From NCBI GenBank assembly GCA_030549775.1, contig CM060175.1:79454245-79518244 (forward strand): a stretch of DNA of 64,000 nt, in the 5' to 3' direction. A model generated the notes under the pieces. The model searched no databases. It was not told the origin of the DNA and was given only the letters and a program-made list of their open reading frames with translations. Positions within the stretch are counted from its first letter, which is position 1. Each line of letters begins with the position of its first letter. The translations under genes and the position numbers were made by a program. This document shows, piece after piece, positions 55,911 through 64,000 of the stretch. This stretch comes from Tamarix chinensis (lineage: Eukaryota; Streptophyta; Magnoliopsida; Caryophyllales; Tamaricaceae).

Positions 55911-58900
55911 TTGAAAAGGCCTGGAAGACTTAAAAAATGTCTTGCAACTCACTGATCTAAGGTATTCAGGGGATTTTTTCTCTTGGTCTAACAAACAATT
56001 GGGGGATGATTGGCTTTGGTGTAAGCTTGATTTAAGTCCTTTACAACCCTAAATGGGTTAACTACTTTGATGGAGCCTATGCTTATTTCCATCCTTCCTT
56101 CATTTTTGATCACTTTGCTGTTACTATTTCAATCAAATAGTGTACTCAACAAGGCATCTCATCCTTCTGCTTTTATGACATGTGGACTAGAGATAATGAC
56201 TTTCTCCCTTTAGTAAGTTCACATTGGCAAACAACCACCCATGCTAATAAACTTCATGGCAGTATTACAAAACTCAAGCAATTAAAGCACCCCCTAAGGC
56301 AATTTAATAAAAGTAAGTTTGGTGGCATAAGTAGTCGAATGCAACAAGCAAGGTTGACCTGGAGGTAGTCCAACACAAATTGAATATGAACTTGTCAGAC
56401 CAAAACCTTCATCAGCAAGATCAAAAATTGCTCCAAAAGTACAGACACTTGTTCAAGCGTGAGGAGATGTTCTACAGGCAAAAAACAAGGATTCAATGGC
56501 TAGCTCTAGGTGATGATAACACCAAATTATTTCATGCCATCGTGAAGGGGAGGAAAATGAAGAACCAAATTCATTTTCTTAACTGATTCTCATGGTATTG
56601 CACACACTGACCAGACAAGGATCTTTTCAGTCTTTCAAGACTTGTATCACCATTTCCTGGGTTCACTATCACCAGACACTTATCCCCTTGATCCTGATAT
56701 TGTCTATAAAGGAGCCACTTTGAATGTCACCCAACAACATTCACTTCTAGCACCTGTTACTTATGATGAGGTAAATATTGCAGTATTCTACTTAGTAAAT
56801 AGAAAAGCACCAGGGCCTTATGGTTATAATGTGCACTTTTTTAAGTCTTCTTGGGATGTTATTGGTACAGACTTGTATGTGTCAATATCAAAATTCTTTA
56901 CCACTGTTCTTATGCCTAGAGGACTAAATATTACTACCCTAAACTTGATTCCTAAAGTACCAAATACAAATACACTAGGGGATTATTGTCCTATTACCTA
57001 CGACAATACTCTCTATAAAGTCATAGCTACTATTATTACCCTTGGGCTTCGACATATAATTCCATCACCGATTGGAGATTCCTAGTTAGCTTTTATAAAG
57101 GGTAGATCTATTACAGACAATATCCTCCTAGCCACTAAACTTATAAGGGGCTATAATCAGAAGCATTTATCACCTAGACATATGATTAAACTAGATATGA
57201 AGAAGACATATGACTCTGTCAAATGGGATTGCCTAGAAAAACTCCTTTATGCTTTGCATTTTCCACCCCATTTTGTCAGGATCCTCATGGCTTGTGTGTC
57301 CACATTAAGTTACTCTATTAAGTCCAATATTGTCTTGCATCCTCCTTTCCAAGCAAGAAGAGGGTTGAGGCAGGATGATCCCCTCTCACCCTACCTATTT
57401 GTCTTGATTATGGAATACCTTAACCACTCTGTACAAACTTTATGGTCAAATCCTTCCTTTTCTCCCCACCCCATATGCAAAAAACTGAAGATAATCAACC
57501 TCATGTTTGCAGATGACCTACTCTTCTTTTGTAATGGTAAGAAAGACTCGGTTACAACAATTCTGAACACCTTCATTCAGCTCTCCAACATCTCATGTCT
57601 CATTATGAATGTAGCAAAAAGTAATGTGTATTATGGAGTTGGTTGTTCCCGGCAACTAAAGGATGATATTTATGATACTTTCCACATACCTGAAGAGGAA
57701 TTGCCTTTTAAATATCTAGGAGTACCCCTTGATGGTAGGTGTTTCACCAAACAACATTACCATGCACTCATTGACAAGTTTACTTCGAGATTGAGATCTT
57801 GGCATGCTAATTTACTTAGCTAAACAGGAAGAATGCAAGTGATACAATATGTTCTCTTTAGCTTACAGATTTATTGGAGCATGGTTTTTCCTATTTCCAT
57901 ACACATCAATAGAAAATTAATGCTATGTATAGAAACTTCCTATGGTTAGGGATTTCTAAAGTACCAAAGAGCGCTCTTGTAGCTTGGGAAGTAGTTTGCT
58001 TGCCTAAAATAGAGGGGGGGGGGGTTAGGCCTTATTAACCTTTTATGGTGGAATATGGCTGTTATGTGTAAACTAATATGGCACTTAGCCACCAAAAAGG
58101 ACTTAATGTTGGTGAAGTGGATCCATGCATATTATCTCAAAGGAGAGAATATTTAGGATGCTAGGGTGAAACCTTTTGCTTCTTAGATACTCAAAAAGTT
58201 ACTGGGACTCAGGAACATTTGTTAGGTGGCTCTCTATCATTCAAACTTGCCACACATTCTTCATCATGGAAAGTTTTCTATTTCCACAACTTATGATTTA
58301 ATTAGACCTTGCCATGATAGAGTACCTTGGTACTCCTTTGTGTGGAATAAACACTCCCTCACAAGGCATTCTTTCGTTTTGTAGCTTGCCATTTTGGGTC
58401 GTCTCCAAACCCGAGATAATCTTCAAGCTTATGGAGTGCAGGTTGACACCACTTGTGTGCTATGCAATGGTGCAACGGATAGCCATGCTCACTTGTTCTT
58501 GGATTGCACCTTTACTAGGATTGTATGGCTCCCTCTACTGAACAAACTAGGATGCCAACAACATATTACTCATTGGCAAGATATTTTCCACTGGGGTAAT
58601 TACAGGAGGACGAGACCTTAAAGTTAGAAACGTTATTCGAGCCTTAGTTGCTGCCACCATATACCACATAGGGAAAGAGAGGAATAGGAGAATATTAAAA
58701 AATGAATCACAAGAACCTAGATCCTTACAAAAAAAAATTATATCAGACTTGGCTGGGAGGATGACTAGATTTCAGCATTGCAAGTCATTTACTTGGTTGA
58801 TGGAATGTATAGATAACTTAAGCTAGGAGTATTTTTTGCTTTAGATTAGTTCTTTTGATTTTGATTCTTCTCCATGTCCTTTCTTTTGAGAACTGCTTGT

Positions 58901-58957
58901 AACTCCTTTGAATTTTGAGATTAATGGATTACATACATATATTCTTACAAAAAAAAA
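55911..58957 (+). mobile_element. 5'-truncated, decayed LINE (second copy of the L1-type family)
   Basis: Homology starts inside the endonuclease (LTDLRYSGDFFSWSNKQLG) and continues through RT to the zinc-binding C-terminus and a short A-rich tail at 58949-58957. ORF1 and most of the endonuclease are missing, as expected for 5' truncation during target-primed reverse transcription. It is clearly older than the copy at 6930-11985. An 11-G run interrupts it at 58014-58024. Confidence 0.85.
56180..58621 (+). pseudogene. LINE ORF2 remnant (RT and C-terminal domain)
   Basis: Segments in order: LVSSHWQTTTHANKL and FGGISSRMQQ (linker), HLFKREEMFYRQKTRIQWLA, then RT with KAPGPYGYNVHFFKSSWDVI, ARRGLRQDDPLSPYLF (Gly of RQGDP changed to Asp) and the active-site FADD in MFADDLLFFCNG. 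The C-terminus has TTCVLCNGATDSHAHLFLDC, the zf-RVT Cys/His pattern. Frameshifts separate 56180-56368, 56380-56586 and 56642 onward, and 56642-57085 and 57182-57823 share one frame across a TAG at 57083-57085. Stops after 57823 are frequent. Confidence 0.85.
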
Positions 58958-59225
58958 TGTCTTCATATGTCTCTCCATTGCTTGATATGATAGATAAAAG
59001 ATACTTGAAACTATTCTTCCTTGATATGATATTTGCCTTGATTCTAAATTTAGAGTTCAAGATAACAAAGTTTCCTCTCACATTACAAACCATACATTAT
59101 GTCTTTTCCTACAAAACTTGGAACCCTTAGATTTCAATGTCTTTACATATCATAAGCTTATCGTTAACACTTTTTTTAGTCTCATCAAATAAAATAACAT
59201 CATATGCAATAATGTACATAATGAT
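58958..59225. other. Spacer
   Basis: AT-rich sequence between the LINE tail and the LTR-type start at 59226; nothing recognised. Confidence 0.3.
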
Positions 59226-60032
59226 TGTAACACCCCCTTTTTTTCTAACTGTAAAATTTTATTTTAAATAAACTCTTGTAGATGCTAAATTCAAAATACG
59301 ATGGAACTACCACCATATCTAACATAAGATAAGTGTTTACCATTCATCCTATGCTAGACACAAAGCTAAAAGCATAATCAATATTGTTGACTTTGTAGGT
59401 TAAATAATGCCCTTGTCCCAATTCTGATGATAACAATTGAGTTTAGATAACTAATGTATTTGCTTAAATGTGCATGACCTATGATTGACAACTGAAGAGA
59501 CCAAAATAAAATTACTCAAATTATTTCTCGAAGTGCAAATTTAAAAGAGTAATCAAGTTTCAATACACAAGAGAAGACCATATAAAGATTACCAATATTT
59601 AAAGTTTAAGGGTTATATTTTTAAGTTTTAGGTTTTCTTATAAAGAGTTAAGTTAATCAGTCTCACATTTTGATTAAAAATCTTTTAAAAGTTTTTAAAT
59701 ACTTGACTTGAATTGACTTCATGTGAATTTATTGTTGATCTTGATTTATAAAGCTTTCCAAGTGTTTTACATCTTGTTTTTGGTTCCAATCGACTAGTAT
59801 CAAGATCGATCAACTGGTTTAGTTTAAACCAAGGGCAATAAATGTGTAAAACTCAAATGGATCGACTAGCACAACTAACTAATTAATTGGTTTCATCAAA
59901 CCAATTGACTGTTTTGAAACCTATTGACTAGTTTGGCCAACAAGTTCATGGGTTTTGCTCATGTAGAAGTTCATTCATCTCTATTTAAACACATGGTTTC
60001 GCCAAACCAATTGAATGGTTTGACCAACTAAT
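59226..60032. mobile_element. LTR-type start and spacer
   Basis: TGTAACACCCCC is the common 5' end of large plant gypsy LTRs. The text that follows (CATATCTAACATAAGATAAG, TATGCTAGACACAAAGCTAAA) matches 16160-16220. The homology fades after about 59400, so this copy is broken. Confidence 0.4.
59780..60030. repeat. Short inverted and direct repeats around CCAATTGACTG
   Basis: Motifs of the type GGTTTCATCAAACCAATTGAC, ATTGACTAGTTTGGCC and CCAATTGAATGGTTTG recur five or six times on both strands within about 250 bp. It could form small hairpins and is non-coding. Confidence 0.5.
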
Positions 60033-61634
60033 CTATAACACCCTTGAATTTACGAACTTAAAATTTTCATTTTTAAAAATTAAATGTAGAAGCTAAAATA
60101 GTAAATTATGGAGTGTTATCGCCATACTTGGTACGATACCGATTTCATCTATTGTTCTGTTATCAAGTGATGAGGCTAAAATATTATACTATTTAAATTA
60201 ATAATACAATTGTAAATCAAAGTATCAAGAGAGTTAAAGCAATTTAATGAAATTTCGAATATAACCAACTATCAGTGGTTATAAAGTGTTAGTGAAAGGA
60301 GATACATAAAGATAGTAGGAAATACATAAACTTTCAGTTTAAAAGACATGGACAAAACATCAGATACCCTACACTCTCAACCCGAAGAGTATCATTGAAT
60401 AGATCTTTCAAGCTAACCTGCAAAGGCCCATTGAATAAGTAGGGGCCCAAGAAAGGAGCCCAATAGTACTGAGTAACTCATTATACAAGACTAATATGCA
60501 AGGCTTGCATAGAACACATAAAATGCATCACAACAATATGTGAACATTCAATTATGCATATATTAATTGAAATACGACAATCGTTCATATAACTACATAA
60601 CATCAAGACCATACACTACCAATGCATGTTCATATGGAAATAGTCAAATCTTACTAATGGAGCATCCAAGAGATGCTCTTTGTAGTATAATTAGAAAGCT
60701 ACATCATTCTCAAGTTATAACCATAGTCACAATTCTCATTATCAAACCCACACATTCTCATAAGACAATTAGGTTCATCAACACACCCAATACCAACACA
60801 CATTATCACAAGTAGGCATAATGGCTACTATTAGACTATAGGTAGGCACAAAGGCTGCTACCAAACCATAGGTAGGCATAACAACTTCTAGTAACCAACC
60901 CAATAATCATTTCCACTCAAATATCAATTATTTCTATTTATATTTACTCGATGGGACATCAGACAAACTCGGGGATACTAAGATACCTTGGTCATATCGG
61001 CCTACATAGGTAGTACAATATCTTACCGACTATCAACCAAGGGACACAAATGTACCCTATTTACATTGGTACATGAAGGTACACAATACCATAGTGATAA
61101 GGAAACCTAATCTATACGTATGTATATCTCCTACTTAAGTTCGTAGAGTTTAATAGAGTAAGATATAGGGTCTGGCTTGGGCACTAAGTCACACCAACAA
61201 AATCCATAAATGATCATGAGCTAAACCATGTCTTTAGAGTAGAAACTCCTAAAGAGCTACTATTCTCAATCTTGAGATCTTTTACTTTAGGTATTAGAAT
61301 TTTATAAGGTTGAACACGAAAAACACACATTAATCACATCTATCGAATTCTTCATACTTAACCATTTGTATTTGTTTCCAATATTATAAGGTAACCAAAG
61401 TCAAAATCATTATAATTGTCAACATCAAAAGTCTACTAAGGTCATCTTAGGCTCAACTACTCACATTTAGGTACTTTAGGTTGAAAATGACCAAAATACC
61501 CCTAAGGCTAAAGTCACCACTTTAACATCCATTTCCATTACAAATTCTATTTTATTCATCAACTTGCCATAAAAAGGATAATATACCATAATTAAATTAT
61601 TTATCATGTAATTAAATTACTAAACATGCCAAAT

Positions 61635-62410
61635 GAATATTTTGCCCTTATATACAATTATGCACATAAAACCCTAACATGCGCTTCTAGAACAACAAAC
61701 ACATATTCTTGTGCTTAACAACAAATAATACACATCCTATATGTTTATGAGAATTATCATCATGGTATACCCCTATACCATATAATCATAATCATAATCA
61801 TGCTGAAACATGTGTATCAAACATAGCAACATCCATATTCTCATGCTTAACAATGAATAACACGTATCATGCATGTTTATTAGAATATTTATTATGGTAC
61901 ACTCCAAATTTCCAAAATACCCCTAGGCTATGCAATAATAATAATCATGCTAAAACAGGTATATATAAAACAACAAAACCTCTATTCTTATGCTTATCAA
62001 CAGATAACACATATCATACATGTTTATTAGAATACTCATCATAATACATTCTAAATTACCAAAGTACTCCTAGGCCATACAATAATAATAATTATGTTGA
62101 AATAGGTGTATCTAAAATAACAAACCCCTACTCTCATACTTAACATAAAATAATACTTATCATACATGTTTATTAGAATAATCATCATGGTACACTTAAA
62201 ATTACCAAAATAGCCCTGGACCATATAATATTGATAATCATGGTGAAACGCGTGTTTCTAAAACAACACCTCTATTCTCATAATTAACATCAAATAATAT
62301 TAATCATGCATACTTACTTGAATAATCATCATATTACACTCAAAATTATCAAAATACCCCTAGATCATATAATATTGATAGTCATGCTTAAACATGTGTT
62401 TCTAAAACAA
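61635..62410. repeat. Tandem array, about 145-bp unit, five copies
   Basis: The phrase ATGTTTATTAGAATA (or a variant) recurs at 61741, 61873, 62020, 62165 and 62310, so spacing is 132, 147, 145 and 145 bp. Each unit also has CCAAAATACCCCTAG, CATATAATAATAATAATCATG and a TCTAAAACAACAAAC phrase in the same order. It is AT-rich and non-coding. Confidence 0.85.
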
Positions 62411-63059
62411 AAAAAAATATAAAAAATACCTACCACCATTCATATCAATATTTATAACACATTAGGCATCCTAGTTAATGTTAAATATCATGATATGCTT
62501 AAATGACCAACTTTTTTCTAGGGCACATGATAGGAATAATATTCCTACAAGTATATCTAAACATGTTTAACCTAATATTTTCACATGCACATGTCATACA
62601 CCACTTCCCAACATTAAACCCATTTTAATCACACTTTTGTACACATAATATGTTACATAGGACAACATGCCTTTTTTTTTGATTTTTCATGATAATAATA
62701 ATAATCACATAACTATTTCTAACAAATCATGTCTAACACAAATTACATGTCAAAATTCTAATGTTCTATCTTACGATATTCAAATATTTTAGTGGAGTGT
62801 AAAAGTTACCTGATTTTCGGCAAAAGCAAAATTTACCCGTAACTACCTAAAAATTATTAGGTTATGCTAATAAAACTTTTGTACCTAAAAATAATATTAC
62901 AAATACCATATTAGTACTTGATCAAGAAAATAATAATTTTTATTTAAATTATTTATTAAATATAAATTTACTAAACTACCCTTATATACTTAGCATTACC
63001 TAATTAATTCAAAAATCAAAACATAACTCACGTTGCATGAGCATAAGCTATGCACATAG

Positions 63060-64000
63060 GGAGGGGGAGATGGCTCGGTTGGTAAATGGTTGGAGGTGGT
63101 GGTTGGGTGGTGTTGGTTCAACCGTTGGGTATAGGAGTTGGGGTGGTGGAGATGGTAGTGGTTGGGTGGTGTGATGTAGTAGGGTTGAAGGCTATAATGA
63201 CGGTAATGCAACTAATAGGAAGGAGGCGGTGTAGAGAAGGGAAAATAGAAGAAGAGAAGGAGGAGGAGAAGAAGAAGAAGGAGGAGGGAAGTGGTAATAG
63301 GGTGGCTGCAGGAGTGGGTAGTGGTTGTGGCTGGAGGTAGGTTGGCTAGGAGGAGTTGCGGGGGTGGAGGAAATGGAGCTTGGATGAGGCTACCGAGAGA
63401 AGGTGGTGGAGGCAGTAGTGGTGTGTCGAGTGGAGGAGATGGATGCAAGGGATGGGGGAAGGTGGATGGTGGCATTGAGGTGGCGGTTTGGGTCGTGTAA
63501 GGAGGTTGTAGGGTGGAGGAAGTGGTGACTTAAAGTGGAGGGGTGGCAACGACAAAAGATGTCATTGCCTTAGGTGTGGCAACGAGGGTTGCAGTTAGTG
63601 CCAAGGGCAAGGATTGGCAGGAAGCGCCGTAGGGGAGGAAAGAAAGGAAAATAAGGCGGAAGAGGAAGAGGGAGGTGGTCGACGATGGAGGCTGTGATGG
63701 TGATGGAAGTGATAGGTGTTGCTGATGATGGTGAGGAAAAATAGAGGCAGGGGAATAAGAAGGAAAGAAAGAAAGAAAGAAAGAAGGTTAGGGGGAGAAG
63801 AGGTGGAGTGTGAGGGAGAAGAGAATAAGAGGAGGAGGAGGAGGGAGGCATGCCTTAGATGTGCAAATGGATGAGTAAGAGTTGTAGGGAGACTGGGCAG
63901 GCATGATAAGGTGTTGTAGGGTTGACAAGCAAGTGGGTGGCGTTGGGGTGCAGGCCGGTGTAGGTAGGGGAAAAGGGTGATGTAGGGGATAGAAAGGGAA
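63060..64000. repeat. Purine-rich, G-skewed low-complexity tract
   Basis: Nearly 1 kb of the plus strand is dominated by G and A (GGTGGTGG, GAGGAGGAGAAG, and a GAAA run at 63760-63783). This gives open frames on both strands, but their products are low-complexity Gly/Glu or Pro/Ser strings without domains. Similar shorter purine-rich ends close LTR-like copies A and B. Confidence 0.6.

Larger units (their letters stand above)
60033..64000. mobile_element. LTR-like retrotransposon DNA, copy C, runs off the window
   Basis: It begins TATAACACCC followed by text similar to the other LTR-like copies (TTATCGCCATACTTGGTACG near 60118). A long body without open frames follows, then the 145-bp tandem array, then a purine-rich end. 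Repeated phrases GTAGGCATAATGGCTACTA and GTAGGCACAAAGGCTGCTA occur at 60805-60870. No coding domain was seen. Confidence 0.4.

Noticed and set aside
55880..58975. TCTTCATA on both sides of the truncated LINE as a target-site duplication
   Set aside because: Only eight common nucleotides, not adjacent to the borders; chance agreement is likely in AT-rich DNA.
36980..62410. Regularly spaced repeats considered as possible CRISPR arrays
   Set aside because: Units are long, diverged and contiguous, without constant short repeats and unique spacers, and the DNA is plant nuclear.
63086..63851. Several overlapping open frames on both strands (69-93 codons)
   Set aside because: They arise from the purine-rich low-complexity tract; the products are Gly/Glu or Pro/Ser strings with no domain.

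Overview
The window looks like nuclear DNA of a flowering plant. It is AT-rich and gene-poor, and most of it is transposable elements at different stages of decay: Ty3/gypsy and Ty1/copia retrotransposons, plant L1-type LINEs with a DUF4283-like/CCHC ORF1, hAT, Tourist and Stowaway elements, and AT-rich satellites. The only host-type coding sequences I can support are short plant exons with splice signals. I saw no bacterial-style operon, CRISPR array, rRNA or tRNA gene. The species cannot be assigned from this sequence alone.

Layout. 1-2650: decayed Ty3/gypsy pol (minus). 2667-3835: hAT-like element with GGGTC-rich ends. 5253-5597: last exons of a probable TMEM14/FAX-type membrane protein gene (plus). 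6209-6623: exon of a DUSP12-like dual-specificity phosphatase (plus), followed at once by a nearly complete LINE (about 6930-11985). That LINE has an intact ORF1 and an ORF2 broken only by three in-frame stops. 12449-14240: broken Myb/SANT-like gene (minus). 16080-18039: LTR-like DNA. 18040-19899: a CCGATA-rich element split by a younger hAT element with perfect TIRs and 8-bp target duplications. 20090-24620: two gypsy fragments (minus), the larger one split by a Stowaway MITE. 24875-25760: copia LTR, primer site and gag. 25862-26091: BED zinc-finger start of a hAT transposase (minus). 26618-27213: short non-autonomous hAT element. 28405-31690: copia integrase and RT, with part of the integrase present twice. 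32330-36299: second CCGATA copy, a compact LTR-pair element split by a copia 3' end, and a second GGCGC-type hAT.

36980-38640 is a roughly 430-bp tandem array. 39400-40770 and 41257-43275 are foldback (long inverted repeat) elements; the second contains a hAT and a Tourist element. 43276-50770 is mostly unrecognised, possibly intronic, with a third CCGATA fragment and a LINE 3' tail. 52380-55560 holds AT-rich tandem repeats and LTR-like DNA. 55911-58957 is a second, older 5'-truncated LINE. 59226-64000 is LTR-like DNA with a 145-bp tandem array and a purine-rich end.

No set of genes in the window works together as a system. The most informative content is the nesting order of elements, the matched non-autonomous hAT families, the nearly readable LINE, the inverted-repeat elements, and a sharp ceiling of 11 nt on homopolymer length for all four bases that looks like an assembly artefact. 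I did not find a convincing undescribed biological system.
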